In this document: in pieces, positions 1 through 8,427 of the stretch | Layout of the letters: each line of letters starts with the position of its first letter | How positions within the stretch are numbered: position 1 is the first letter of the stretch | Assembly: GCF_030651915.1 (NCBI RefSeq) | Contig: NZ_JAUSBV010000010.1 | Span: 535,279 to 599,278 of the forward strand | Reading direction: 5' to 3' | DNA from: Parvibaculum sp. | GTDB taxonomy: Bacteria; Pseudomonadota; Alphaproteobacteria; Parvibaculales; Parvibaculaceae | Length of the DNA: 64,000 bases | Translations under genes and position numbers: made by a program | The notes under the pieces: model-generated | Seen by the model: only the letters and a program-made list of their open reading frames with translations | Databases searched by the model: none | What the model was told of the DNA's origin: nothing

Positions 1-623
1 AAGACGGCAACAACCGGATAAGCGCCAACGCGGGGCGCCGTGCCGAAGGGCGTGATGGCGCCGCGCGGCGACAGCAACGTGATGTTGTCGCCGACAAGAA
101 GGCCGAGCGATTGCGCCATCCGGGAACCGATCACGACGCCGCCTTCATCGAATCCGTCCAGCGAGCCGGCCACGATGCTGTCCGAAACAACGGTCAGATT
201 TTTCAGGTCGCGCTCGCGCATGCCGCGGACGATGGCCCCGCCGGCATTTTGCGGGCTCGAGACCATGACCTGGCCTTCGACCAGCGGCATGACGCTGACG
301 ACACCCGGGATTTCGCCAATGCGGGCGGCCTTTGTATCGTAGTCCATCACATGCATGCCGATACCGCGCACGAACATGTGACCGTTGAGGCCGAGAATTT
401 TCGAGAGAAGTTCGGTGCGAAAACCGTTCATCACCGACATGACGATGATCAGCGTCGCCACACCCAGCATGATGCCGGCAAAGGAGAAGCCGGCAATGAC
501 AGAGATGAAACCTTCACGCCGGCGGGCGCGCAGATAGCGCATCGCCAGCAGCCATTCGAAGGCGCCGAAGGGGCGTGCCCTGCCCTGGGCCGGTTCGGCT
601 GCGGAATGTGCGATATCGGTCAT
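1..623 (-). CDS. lolC: Lipoprotein-releasing ABC transporter permease LolC/LolE, partial (3' end outside window)
   Basis: Inner-membrane permease of the LolCDE system, which hands outer-membrane lipoproteins to LolA. I translated the minus strand from the ATG at 621-623. The frame is open to the window edge, giving about 207 residues. A cytoplasmic N-terminus with the family-typical start FEWLLAMRYLRARR is followed by a first transmembrane helix around residues 40-62 (FISVIAGFSFAGIMLGV...), then a periplasmic MacB-like domain with the VMNGFR and GIGMHVMDY stretches. The C-terminal three helices lie outside the window. Position just downstream of proS is the usual alphaproteobacterial arrangement; lolD would be expected next. 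Whether to call it LolC or LolE is open. Confidence 0.85.
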   Translation of the reverse strand, partial: MTDIAHSAAEPAQGRARPFGAFEWLLAMRYLRARRREGFISVIAGFSFAGIMLGVATLIIVMSVMNGFRTELLSKILGLNGHMFVRGIGMHVMDYDTKAARIGEIPGVVSVMPLVEGQVMVSSPQNAGGAIVRGMRERDLKNLTVVSDSIVAGSLDGFDEGGVVIGSRMAQSLGLLVGDNITLLSPRGAITPFGTAPRVGAYPVVAV

Positions 624-743
624 GCCCTGTCCTCAGGGCCATCGGCTTTGCCGATTGCCCTTCGTTGTTTGGCCTCAAGCGCCGGCGCCGCCATCCGGCG
701 GCTTGGCTTACGCGCCATAAGGCGCGGCGGCCGGTCGGCCTTG

Positions 744-767
744 CCGTTTTTCGTAAGCGAAAAACGG
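744..767. repeat. Perfect 10-bp inverted repeat downstream of proS
   Basis: A perfect hairpin, CCGTTTTTCG-taag-CGAAAAACGG, lies between the end of proS and the start of the lol gene, both on the minus strand. No clean T-run follows on the minus strand, so it may be a processing or attenuation hairpin or an intergenic palindromic repeat rather than a terminator. The bases around it (660-740) are also rich in short GGC/GCC palindromes. Confidence 0.6.
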
Positions 768-786
768 ATACCCTCTTATCACCATC

Positions 787-2106
787 TCAACTCGCAATCT
801 TCGCCAGCGCCGCCTCCGGCGACAGTTCGACGCGTTCGCCACTGGCGCGATTCTTCAACTCGACTGTGCCGGATTTAAGGCCACGCGGGCCGACGACCAG
901 CTGCCAGGGCAGACCGATCAGATCCATGTTCGAGAATTTCGCCCCTGCCCGCTCGTCGGTATCGTCGTAGAGCGTGTCGATGCCGAGGGCGGCGAGCTTC
1001 GCATAGAGGTCCTCGCAGGCGGCATCGGTTTCGGCATCGCCCGATTTCAGGTTGATCAGGCCGACGCGGAAGGGCGCGACCGCTTCGGGCCAGACGATGC
1101 CCGCCTCGTCGTGGCTTGCCTCGATGATGGCGCCGACCAGGCGCGAGACGCCGATGCCGTAGGAGCCCATCTGGGCCGGGACTTCCTTGCCGTCGGATCC
1201 GGCAATGACGCAGCCCATCGCCTCGGAATATTTGGTGCCGAAGAAGAAGATGTGGCCGACCTCGATGCCGCGGGCGGAGAGCTGCTTGTCGGCCGGGACT
1301 TCGGCGGCGAAGCGGGCGGCATCGTGCTTCTCGTCGGTGGCGGCGTAAAGGGTGGTGCGGGCGTCGATGACCGGCGTCAGGTCGCCCTCGTAGTCGAGGT
1401 CGTCGCCGGGGACGGGCATGTCGACCAGATCGCGATGGCAGAAGACGGCGCTCTCGCCGGTTTCGGCCAGGATGATGAATTCATGGCTCATGTCGCCGCC
1501 GATGGGGCCGGTGTCGGCGGCCATCGGGATCGCCTTCAGGCCCATGCGTTCGAAGGAGCGCAGATAAGCCACGAACATCTTGCGATAGGCGCGGCGCGCG
1601 CCCTCGACATCGATGTCGAAGGAGTAGCCGTCCTTCATCAGGAATTCGCGGCCGCGCATGACGCCGAAGCGGGGGCGGATCTCGTCGCGGAACTTCCACT
1701 GGATGTGGAAGAGATTGCGCGGCAGATCGCGATAGGACTTCACGGCACCCTTGAAGATTTCGGTGATCATCTCCTCGTTGGTGGGGCCGAAAAGCATGTC
1801 GCGCTCGTGGCGGTCCTTGATGCGCAGCATTTCGGGGCCGTAGGCGTCGTAGCGGCCGGACTGGCGCCAGAGGTCGGCCGATTGCAGCGTCGGCATCAGG
1901 AGTTCGATGGCGCCGGCGCGGCGCTGTTCGTCGCGGACGATCGCCTCGATCTTGCGCAGGACGGCCAGCCCCAGAGGCAACCAGGCATAGATGCCGGCGG
2001 CGGTCTGGCGGACCATGCCGGCACGCAGCATCAGCCGGTGCGAGGGGATCTGCGCCTCGGCCGGGTTTTCCTTCAGGGTGGGCAGAAAATATCTTGAAAG
2101 GCGCAT
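787..2106 (-). CDS. proS: Prolyl-tRNA synthetase, short alphaproteobacterial type
   Basis: Charges tRNA-Pro with proline in the cytosol. The protein is about 439 aa: a class II catalytic core with motif 2 around [17 protein letters not shown] and motif 3 [12 protein letters not shown], followed by the anticodon-binding domain with its LGIDTLYDD...[12 protein letters not shown] stretch. It has no roughly 180-aa editing (INS) insertion between motifs 2 and 3, which is known for alphaproteobacterial ProRS; such species often rely on a free-standing YbaK/ProXp-ala editor. The start is taken at MRLSRYFLP (ATG at 2106) because homologues begin there and AGGTG precedes it; an upstream in-frame extension to 2169 looks non-native. 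Confidence 0.95.
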   Translation of the reverse strand: MRLSRYFLPTLKENPAEAQIPSHRLMLRAGMVRQTAAGIYAWLPLGLAVLRKIEAIVRDEQRRAGAIELLMPTLQSADLWRQSGRYDAYGPEMLRIKDRHERDMLFGPTNEEMITEIFKGAVKSYRDLPRNLFHIQWKFRDEIRPRFGVMRGREFLMKDGYSFDIDVEGARRAYRKMFVAYLRSFERMGLKAIPMAADTGPIGGDMSHEFIILAETGESAVFCHRDLVDMPVPGDDLDYEGDLTPVIDARTTLYAATDEKHDAARFAAEVPADKQLSARGIEVGHIFFFGTKYSEAMGCVIAGSDGKEVPAQMGSYGIGVSRLVGAIIEASHDEAGIVWPEAVAPFRVGLINLKSGDAETDAACEDLYAKLAALGIDTLYDDTDERAGAKFSNMDLIGLPWQLVVGPRGLKSGTVELKNRASGERVELSPEAALAKIAS

Positions 2107-2172
2107 GATCACCTGACCGCGGGGGCACGAGCCTTGCGGCGGCCGCCGAGGCTTCGGATTGGGGCTCAAGTT

Positions 2173-3873
2173 TTAGGGGGTTGCGACCGGATTCGCAATG
2201 TCGGGCACGGCGACCGACTGGCGGCGCACCAGGCCCTCCAGATATGCCCTCACATCGACCTCCGGACCCTCAACGACGCCGCGGCCGGTGCGCGGGCCCC
2301 AGGGGCCGCGTTCGAGTTCGTCGATCGAATAGCCCATGTCGACATCGTAGGTGCGGTCGATCTGGTTCCTGAGATAGCGCTGGGCCTCGTACCAACGGGT
2401 CTTGTCCGCGCCTTCGTTGCAGGAGGCGAGTTCATCGCCGGATGCGCCCCATCGGCGCTCGATGCATTGATAGGGATCGAAGGAGAGATCGTAGAGGCGG
2501 TGGACGATGTCATCGATGGTGAGCGTGACGGTGCGGCCGGCGGAATTCCTGTAGTCGATGCGGCAGAGTTCGTTCTGTTCCCTGTAAGCGGTCAGCAGAT
2601 CGCCGGCGAGATCGGTACCCTCGTAATGGAGGCGCGGGGCGTCGACCATGTCCAACTTGATGAAGTCGACAATGTGATCGTACATCTCCTTGAAGGCGGT
2701 CTTCAGGCGGGCGTCGCGCGAGGGTGTCGAGTAGAGCTCCCAAACGCCGTGCGTGCCGTAGATGTTGTTGGGCAGACGCGCGGGCGGGCTCATGTTCTGG
2801 ATGCCGCGGGCGGTCGAGATTTCGACGGCATGCTTGCGGGCGCGCAGATCGAAGCAAACCGACTGCATCATGCCGCGCAGTTCGGCGACCGGATGATATT
2901 CGAGTTCGCCGATCGACATGCGGGCGCGCAAATAAGTGTAGAAATCCATGCTCTCGCCGTTCCAGACCCATTGCGCCATGCCCCATGCATAAGGATTGAC
3001 GGGCGGGTTGCCGGTGTATTGCTCGAGCGAGAAATCCTCCAGATCGGCATTCATGATCGGCGCGATGCGGCCGCCGACAAGGGCACCGTTGGCGGCGCGG
3101 ATTGCGCCGACGACTTCGATGGGGCGGAACTTCTGAAAGATCGAGCCGAGTTGCGGGCCGGTGCGCAGGAATTCGCGACCGAGAAAGGTGCGGCTCAGCG
3201 AATGATCGGGGTGGGACGAGAAGATCAGGATGCGGCCGCCGGATTCGACGCGCCAGACCAGCGAGGCATGGCCGTTGACGTCATAGGCGATGGTGCCGGG
3301 GCGGATCGACGCGCGGTCGAGGCGCGGCGCATAGGTGTCGGTGAACATCACGGGATGGTCGATCGTCGCGTCGCGGCGGAACATCGCCGTCGAAACGAAA
3401 TTGACGATGTTGTGAAGGATCGGCACAGCGGCAACCCCGCGCGCGGTGCGCGGCACGGAATCGCGGGCGACGATGTCGTTGCCTTCCAGCGAATAGCGAA
3501 TATCCGTACCCGGACCGTCATGGGCACGCATCGCCGATTGCCAGGCGAAAGGCAGGCCGTTCTTCCAGGCGAAATAGGCGCGCAGGACATAGGGCATGTC
3601 GGCGCAGTCGGCGTAGAAGCGGGTGCGCGGATCGGTGTGGCGATAGGGGTTGGCCGGGCTTTTCAGGCACTGGTCGAGCGTCCAGCAATCGGCGGCGCCG
3701 AGGCCGGCGATGAAATCCTCCCAGGATTTTTCGTGCGCGTCGCTCCAGCGTTGCTCGGTGATGCGCCAGAGGCCGTCGCTTGCCGAGGCGGCGGGCGCAA
3801 GCGCCAGCGACCAGAATGCCGCAAATCCGACGCACAAAGACAGAATGCCGGTTTTCCGGCCCCAGAAACGCAT
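2173..3873 (-). CDS. Exported protein of unknown function, possible cysteine-peptidase-like fold
   Basis: About 566 aa, starting at MRFWGRKTG after a less likely upstream ATG at 3900. An N-terminal signal peptide (hydrophobic GILSLCVGFAAFWSLALAP, then ASAS) sends it out of the cytoplasm. A Cys in FYADCADMPYVLRAYFAW is followed about 120 residues later by DVNGHASLVWRV. The spacing Cys ... Asn-Gly-His resembles papain/NlpC-like peptidases, but I cannot confirm the fold. The gene ends 66 bp upstream of proS on the same strand. The family is not recognised; the peptidase idea is inference only. Confidence 0.75.
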   Translation of the reverse strand: MRFWGRKTGILSLCVGFAAFWSLALAPAASASDGLWRITEQRWSDAHEKSWEDFIAGLGAADCWTLDQCLKSPANPYRHTDPRTRFYADCADMPYVLRAYFAWKNGLPFAWQSAMRAHDGPGTDIRYSLEGNDIVARDSVPRTARGVAAVPILHNIVNFVSTAMFRRDATIDHPVMFTDTYAPRLDRASIRPGTIAYDVNGHASLVWRVESGGRILIFSSHPDHSLSRTFLGREFLRTGPQLGSIFQKFRPIEVVGAIRAANGALVGGRIAPIMNADLEDFSLEQYTGNPPVNPYAWGMAQWVWNGESMDFYTYLRARMSIGELEYHPVAELRGMMQSVCFDLRARKHAVEISTARGIQNMSPPARLPNNIYGTHGVWELYSTPSRDARLKTAFKEMYDHIVDFIKLDMVDAPRLHYEGTDLAGDLLTAYREQNELCRIDYRNSAGRTVTLTIDDIVHRLYDLSFDPYQCIERRWGASGDELASCNEGADKTRWYEAQRYLRNQIDRTYDVDMGYSIDELERGPWGPRTGRGVVEGPEVDVRAYLEGLVRRQSVAVPDIANPVATP

Positions 3874-3950
3874 ATCTTCGCCCCACCCATTGAGCCACAA
3901 GCCTGTGGGCGGGGGACTTCCGTGTCAACAAAAGCCGGATCGCGATCGCG

Positions 3951-4394
3951 TCATTTCACCGGCTTGTGATGCAATCTTGCACAAGCTTCGGCCAAAGCAT
4001 GGTTAGCGCCGGAGACATCGTGGCCGTCAATGGTGGTTCGGCCGGTCTTCATGTCGATCGCGACGCGCGCGACGGTCAATTTCGTCGCCGAATTGAAAGC
4101 CGGGTTGCGGCCGACCAGCGGGTCGAGTGTCATGTCGAATTCGTAGACGGGACGCAGACCATAGGAATAGCCGCCGCCGAGGTCGGCCGGGGCGACGGGG
4201 CTGCCGTCGGCGGCAACGCCCGGAAGGTAATCCGCGCCACCGGGGAAGTGAACGGCAATGGCGTCGCAGTCGGATTGCTCGATATAGGCGATGTCGGTGC
4301 CTGCCAGTTCCTCGGTCGATGCCGGGAGGGCCGCTACCATTGCGGTAGCGAGCCCTATCAACCATGACAAATACCGACTCGATCGAACCGACAT
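3951..4394 (-). CDS. Small periplasmic hypothetical protein
   Basis: About 147 aa when started at MSVRSSRYLSW. A signal peptide (LIGLATAMVAALPAS) precedes a mature domain of about 120 aa with the segments DCDAIAVHFPGGADYLPGV and GYSYGLRPVYEFDMTLDP. A longer in-frame reading to 4634 would overlap the upstream gene and lacks protein-like character. It lies four bases downstream of the small gene at 4399-4644, so the two are probably cotranscribed. No family recognised. Confidence 0.6.
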   Translation of the reverse strand: MSVRSSRYLSWLIGLATAMVAALPASTEELAGTDIAYIEQSDCDAIAVHFPGGADYLPGVAADGSPVAPADLGGGYSYGLRPVYEFDMTLDPLVGRNPAFNSATKLTVARVAIDMKTGRTTIDGHDVSGANHALAEACARLHHKPVK

Positions 4395-4398
4395 TGCT

Positions 4399-4644
4399 TT
4401 ACTTCTTCCAGACCGACCGGTCGCTCTCAAGCAACGACAACAAATACCGGCAGGCGGATTCTTCATCTGGAAAGCGTCTGAGTTCATTCTTTCGACCACG
4501 TTCGGCGTAGTAGACTTCCCACATCGATCCCGAATGCTCGATACGAAACTCCTCGGTGTCGGCATCCGAACCGGATCCGTAGCGGACCGCGGCGGGATCG
4601 ATATTTCGTCCCGCCAAAAACTCCTGAAGCTCACCCAGTGTCAT
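4399..4644 (-). CDS. Small protein resembling polymorphic-toxin immunity proteins
   Basis: About 81 aa from MTLGELQEFLAGRNIDP; an in-frame ATG at 4686 would add 14 residues. The layout is an N-terminal helix (LGELQEFLAGR), a central WEVYYAERGRKNELRRF strand pair, then a C-terminal helix EESACRYLLSLLES. This 'W-E-V-Y-Y-x-E-R-G ... F ... E-x-A-C-x-Y-L-L' pattern recalls single-domain immunity proteins found beside secreted toxins. It comes from memory of the family pattern, not a search. No obvious toxin C-terminal domain is adjacent; the two downstream genes encode exported proteins of unknown function. Confidence 0.6.
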   Translation of the reverse strand: MTLGELQEFLAGRNIDPAAVRYGSGSDADTEEFRIEHSGSMWEVYYAERGRKNELRRFPDEESACRYLLSLLESDRSVWKK

Positions 4645-4981
4645 CACCCACCTTGTGTGAATCGAGCGACATCTTGATGTCAGCAATATTGTTGCGGGAA
4701 ATCCTCAACAATACAAACCAGCACCCGACAAGGGACGTTGCGGCGGGGGCAGCATTTCGTGAACGACCGGAAACCGAGGCCGGCGCTGTCAGAGCGCCCG
4801 TTCGATCTTGCGGGCAACGGGACAACGGTCCGGACCGCGGGACTCGCCGTCGCCTTCGCCGTCAAGCTCGCCTTGCAGCGAACCGGGCAATGAAGCGGAC
4901 GTCAGCGGCCTCTCATTCGACCGGAAATTGCCGAGCGCGGGACTCGGATTTGCGAAAATTTCCAGCAGACACAATAGGCGC

Positions 4982-5158
4982 GTGACACGTCGCCGCAGGC
5001 TGGCTATAGTCCCTGCACAAAAAGGGGAAATAAGCGCGCGAGCGCGGCCCAGGTTTAGGGAGGAAACGCAGACTTTGTCCGCCGGAAACGGGCGGCAGAG
5101 GCGCGGCAAGAGGGAATACTAACGAGCAAGGCAGCGAAAGCTGGCCTTGCTTTTTTTT
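4982..5158 (+). ncRNA. Candidate small RNA with own promoter and intrinsic terminator
   Basis: The region 4645-5185 has no convincing gene. It does contain a near-consensus promoter on the plus strand: GTGACA at 4982-4987, 17 bp, then TATAGT at 5005-5010. A strong intrinsic terminator follows at 5126-5158. Transcription from about 5017 would give an RNA of about 142 nt. Internal hairpins include CCGCC/GGCGG around 5079-5095 and possible pairing of the CGCGC run near 5034-5040 with GCGCG near 5100. The length suits 6S-like or trans-acting sRNAs, but I do not recognise the 6S, SRP, tmRNA or RNase P signatures. A 104-codon reading frame overlaps it, with low-complexity content that I do not consider coding. 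Confidence 0.55.
5126..5158 (+). terminator. Rho-independent terminator of the small RNA candidate
   Basis: GCAAGGCAGC-GAAA-GCT(G)GCCTTGC is followed directly by eight T residues. The stem has ten pairs with one bulged G and a GNRA tetraloop. On the minus strand no T-run follows, so it serves plus-strand transcription. It faces the end of the DUF1467 gene at 5186. Confidence 0.85.
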
Positions 5159-5185
5159 GCGGTTTTCCCCGGAACCTGCTGCCCG

Positions 5186-5458
5186 TCAGTATCCGTCGCC
5201 AAAATCCGGCATGAAGGGAAGATCGTCGATGGCCACCGGCTGCGCGACGACCAGCCAGACGATGAGGGCCCAGACCAAGGCCGCAACAATTGTGGTGACG
5301 CCCATCTTCCAGAGCAACAAGGGCGCGGCGGGCGCGCCCGGATCGCCGCCTGCAGGTACTTCCGATGTCGTCTGGGCCCGAACGCCCCAGGGCAGAATCG
5401 CGAAGAGCACGATCCACCAGACGACAAAGTAGATGGCCAGTCCGGCTGTCCAGGTCAT
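5186..5458 (-). CDS. DUF1467 family small membrane protein
   Basis: A 90-aa protein with two predicted transmembrane helices: residues about 5-25 (GLAIYFVVWWIVLFAILPWGV) and about 52-72 (MGVTTIVAALVWALIVWLVVA). The loop between them carries AQTTSEVPAGGDPGAPA. The start MTWTAGLAIYFVVWW and the WGVRAQ motif are typical of DUF1467, found almost only in alphaproteobacteria between mce and proS, as here. Function is unknown. It lies 22 bp after mce on the same strand and is probably cotranscribed with it. Confidence 0.85.
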   Translation of the reverse strand: MTWTAGLAIYFVVWWIVLFAILPWGVRAQTTSEVPAGGDPGAPAAPLLLWKMGVTTIVAALVWALIVWLVVAQPVAIDDLPFMPDFGDGY

Positions 5459-5480
5459 CTCTGTTCCTCGCCCGTCAGTG

Positions 5481-5885
5481 TCAGGCCTGCTCGAGCTCGA
5501 CCAGCGTGCCGTTCAGGTCTTTCGGATGCAGGAAGACCACCGGCTTGCCATGGGCGCCGATGCGCGGCTTGCCGGTGCCGGTGATGGTGACGCCTTCGGC
5601 GTTCATCTTTTCGCAGGCCGCATCGATGTCGTCGACCTCGATGCAGATGTGATGGATGCCGCCCTTCGGGTTTTTGGCCAGGAAGCCGGCGATGGGCGAG
5701 TTCTCGCCCAGCGGTTCCAGCAATTCGATCTTGGTGTTGCCGAGATCGACGAAGACGGTGGTCACGCCATGGTCCGGCTGCGGCACCGCGTCGGAGACCC
5801 GGGCGTTGAACTTCTTGCGGTAGAGCTCGCCCGCCGCTTTGACGTCGGGGACAGCGATGGCGACGTGGTTGAGAGGACCAAGCAT
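5481..5885 (-). CDS. mce: Methylmalonyl-CoA epimerase
   Basis: Interconverts (R)- and (S)-methylmalonyl-CoA, linking propionyl-CoA breakdown to succinyl-CoA. At 134 aa it is family length, with two beta-alpha-beta-beta-beta (VOC) repeats. Metal ligands are visible as His in LNHVAIAVPD, His in GGIHHICIEVDD and the C-terminal Glu in GTLVELEQ. The start MLGPLNHVAIAV is the usual one. It lies between rnj and DUF1467 in the conserved minus-strand run. Confidence 0.93.
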   Translation of the reverse strand: MLGPLNHVAIAVPDVKAAGELYRKKFNARVSDAVPQPDHGVTTVFVDLGNTKIELLEPLGENSPIAGFLAKNPKGGIHHICIEVDDIDAACEKMNAEGVTITGTGKPRIGAHGKPVVFLHPKDLNGTLVELEQA

Positions 5886-5955
5886 CGATTTTTCCTCAGC
5901 GTTGAATGCGAATGGCCCATGTTTAGGCCGGTTTCAGGAAAGGGGCAAGGCGGGC

Positions 5956-7644
5956 TCAGATGCGGGTGACAACCACGTCGACCTGGGGCTTCTTGCCCCA
6001 TTGGCGGCGCAGTGCCCCGCGCACCGCCCGGCGCAAGAACTCGGCGACGGTGTCGTCGTCGTCGCGCCGTTTGGCCGGCAGGCGGTCGAGCGCTTCATCG
6101 ACCGCATCAAGCGCGCGGTCCTCGAAATCGACGCCGTTGCCGTCTTCCTCCGGCAAGCCCATCAGGCGGACCTGCGGATCGCCGCGGACCTGGCCCTTGC
6201 CGTCGAGGACGATGCTGACAAAGACCGAGCCGGCGAAAGCGAGGCGGCGGCGCTCCTGTACCGCGCCCTCGTCGGCCGCGGTCAGCACCTCGCCATCGAG
6301 ATAGATGCGGCCCGACGGCGCCTCGTCGACGATCTCGGCCGGACCCGGCGCCAGACGGACCATCAGGCCGTTGCGGATGACGACCTGCTGCGGCACCTGC
6401 AGCTCGCGCGCCAGCGCCGCGTGTTCGGCCAAGTGGCGGGCCTCGCCATGCACCGGCACCGATATTTCAGGCCGGATCCATTGATACATGCGTGCCAGCT
6501 CGTCGCGGCAGGGATGACCCGAGACGTGGACGAAATGATCCTTCTCGGTGATGACGCGCACACCGCGCAAGGCCAGCGTGTTCTGCAGGTCGAAGATCGA
6601 GATTTCGTTGCCGGGGATGACGCGCGACGAAAAGATCACGCTGTCGCCCCGGTTGAAGGTGATGTTCGGATGGCCATCCTCGGCGATGCGGGCAAGCGCC
6701 GCGCGCGGCTCGCCCTGGCTGCCGGTGCAGATGAAGAGCACCTTCTCGCGCGGCAGATAGCCCGCATCCTGTTCGCTCACGAAGGGGGGCAGGTCATTCA
6801 GATAGCCGGCATCGCGCGCTGCGGCGACGACGCGGTGCATGGCGCGGCCGACCAGCACCGCGTGACGGTCGCAGGCCGCCGCCGCGCGGGCGATGCTTTC
6901 GAGACGTGCAACATTCGACGCAAAGGTGGTGACGGCCACCCTGCCCTCGAGCGGCCGGATCAGTTCGATCAAGCTGGTGGCGACATCGGCTTCCGATCCG
7001 GAGCTGCCGGGCGAAAAGACATTGGTCGAGTCGCAGACGATGGCGCGGACGCCTTCGTCGCCGATTTCGGTGAGGCGGGCAATGTCGATGTCGCCGCCCA
7101 GCACCGGGTCGGGATCGATCTTCCAGTCGCCGGTATGCATGACAAGGCCGAGGGCTGTGCGGATCGCCAGCGCGTTCGGCTCGAGGATCGAATGGGTCAG
7201 CGTCACCAGTTCGATGTCGAAGGGGCCGAGATCGAAGCGATGGCCGAGCGGAATGATGTGCATCGGCACTTCGCTTTCGAGGCCCGCCTCGATCAGCTTG
7301 CCGCGCACCATGGTGGCCGTAAAGGGCGTTGCATAGACGGGGCAGCGCAGGCGCGGCCAGAGATGCGCGACGGCCCCGATGTGATCCTCATGGGCATGGG
7401 TCAGCACGATACCGAGCAAGCGGTCGCGCCGCTCCTCGATGAAGGCGGGGTCGGGCATGATCAGGTCGATGCCCGGCGTGCGCTCATCGCCGAAGGTGAC
7501 GCCGAGATCCACCATGATCCAGTGGCGGTCATCCGCAGGCCCATAGCCATAGAGGTTGAGGTTCATGCCGATCTCGCCCGAGCCGCCAAGCGGCAGGAAG
7601 ACGAGTTCATCATTTGTGTGCGGCGATGCGGGGGATCTGGTCAT
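5956..7644 (-). CDS. rnj: Ribonuclease J
   Basis: A metallo-beta-lactamase/beta-CASP nuclease with 5'-3' exonuclease and endonuclease activity, used in rRNA maturation and mRNA decay. At 562 aa it is of usual length. It starts near FLPLGGSGEIGMNLNLYGYG, has the zinc motif HAHEDHIGA, and carries the downstream beta-CASP motifs CDSTNVFSPG, CTGSQGEPRAAL and VHVSGHPCRDEL. In most alphaproteobacteria RNase J coexists with RNase E. Its start lies 9 bp after the birA stop, suggesting cotranscription from the nuo operon side. Confidence 0.95.
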   Translation of the reverse strand: MTRSPASPHTNDELVFLPLGGSGEIGMNLNLYGYGPADDRHWIMVDLGVTFGDERTPGIDLIMPDPAFIEERRDRLLGIVLTHAHEDHIGAVAHLWPRLRCPVYATPFTATMVRGKLIEAGLESEVPMHIIPLGHRFDLGPFDIELVTLTHSILEPNALAIRTALGLVMHTGDWKIDPDPVLGGDIDIARLTEIGDEGVRAIVCDSTNVFSPGSSGSEADVATSLIELIRPLEGRVAVTTFASNVARLESIARAAAACDRHAVLVGRAMHRVVAAARDAGYLNDLPPFVSEQDAGYLPREKVLFICTGSQGEPRAALARIAEDGHPNITFNRGDSVIFSSRVIPGNEISIFDLQNTLALRGVRVITEKDHFVHVSGHPCRDELARMYQWIRPEISVPVHGEARHLAEHAALARELQVPQQVVIRNGLMVRLAPGPAEIVDEAPSGRIYLDGEVLTAADEGAVQERRRLAFAGSVFVSIVLDGKGQVRGDPQVRLMGLPEEDGNGVDFEDRALDAVDEALDRLPAKRRDDDDTVAEFLRRAVRGALRRQWGKKPQVDVVVTRI

Positions 7645-7653
7645 GGCGCCAAA

Positions 7654-8424
7654 CTACGCTGCCGCGGGGGCAAAGAACACATCGCCGGCCGAAACCTGGC
7701 GCAGGCTGCCATCGGCCAGACGCAACAGAAGCGCGCCATCCGGCGCCAAGCCCTCGAAAACGCCGTCGAATGTTTCCTGCGCGAGGCGGACGGTGAGGCC
7801 TTCGCCGAGGCCGATCGCGCGGGCAAGCCAGGCTTCGCGGATGGCGGCAAAACCCTGAACGCCGCGCCAGATGGCGAGCCAGCGCTCGAAGGCCGCTACC
7901 AATGCCGCCAATGCCTCGTCGGGCGCGACGGGCGGGGCACCGATGGCGGGGAGCGACGTTGCCGGGAATTCGACGCCTTCCGGGTGACCGGCGAGGTTGA
8001 TGCCGATGCCGATGGCGAGCCAGGCAACCTCGGCCCCAGCTATACCGGAGGATTCGAGCAGGATGCCCGCCAGCTTGCGTCCGTCATACAGCAGGTCGTT
8101 GGGCCATTTGAGGCGCAGGCCGGGGCGGTCCGGCGGAGGCAGGAGCGTCTCGACCGCGTCGAAGACGGCAACGGCAGCGACAAAGGAGAGTTCGCCGGCC
8201 TGACGAGGACCGCAGCGCGGGCGCAGCAAGAGCGTGCCCATGAAGTTGCCGGGCGGCGATACCCAGCTCCGACCGCGCCGGCCGCGGCCCGCTGTCTGCC
8301 GCTCGGCAACAATCCAGAGGGGTCCTTCCGCGCCGGATTCGCCGAGGCGACGCGCTTCCTCGTTGGTGCTGTCGATCTCGATGAAGCGGCGAAGTGCGGC
8401 ACCTGAAGGAAGATCAACCATCAC
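7654..8424 (-). CDS. birA: Biotin--[acetyl-CoA-carboxylase] ligase, monofunctional
   Basis: Attaches biotin to the carrier domain of acetyl-CoA carboxylase and related enzymes via biotinyl-5'-AMP. The 256-aa protein has the catalytic motifs FIEIDSTNEEARR, AERQTAGRGRRGRSWVSPPGN and LRLKWPNDLLYDGRKLAGIL. It lacks the N-terminal winged helix of E. coli BirA, so it is an enzyme without repressor function. The first two codons are both ATG, so the start could be one codon later. The start is only 3 bp from the nuoN stop, so it belongs to the tail of the nuo transcript. Confidence 0.93.
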   Translation of the reverse strand: MMVDLPSGAALRRFIEIDSTNEEARRLGESGAEGPLWIVAERQTAGRGRRGRSWVSPPGNFMGTLLLRPRCGPRQAGELSFVAAVAVFDAVETLLPPPDRPGLRLKWPNDLLYDGRKLAGILLESSGIAGAEVAWLAIGIGINLAGHPEGVEFPATSLPAIGAPPVAPDEALAALVAAFERWLAIWRGVQGFAAIREAWLARAIGLGEGLTVRLAQETFDGVFEGLAPDGALLLRLADGSLRQVSAGDVFFAPAAA

Positions 8425-8427
8425 CGT

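Noticed and set aside
1111..2097. Plus-strand frames opposite proS and the exported protein gene (also 2134-3969)
   Set aside because: They follow codon-position GC bias of the genes on the other strand and show no recognisable motifs.
4789..5109. A 106-codon minus-strand frame in the spacer before proS region
   Set aside because: It overlaps the small RNA candidate and has no start signal or recognisable domain; composition is mixed.
5017..5158. Identification of the small RNA candidate as 6S, SRP, tmRNA or RNase P RNA
   Set aside because: Length fits 6S only; I cannot see a clear closing stem of 5' and 3' ends, nor the signature motifs of the others.
5839..8406. An 855-codon open frame on the plus strand opposite rnj and birA
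   Set aside because: It lies entirely antisense to two well-recognised genes, has a composition typical of high-GC mirror frames and no domain or ribosome-binding site.
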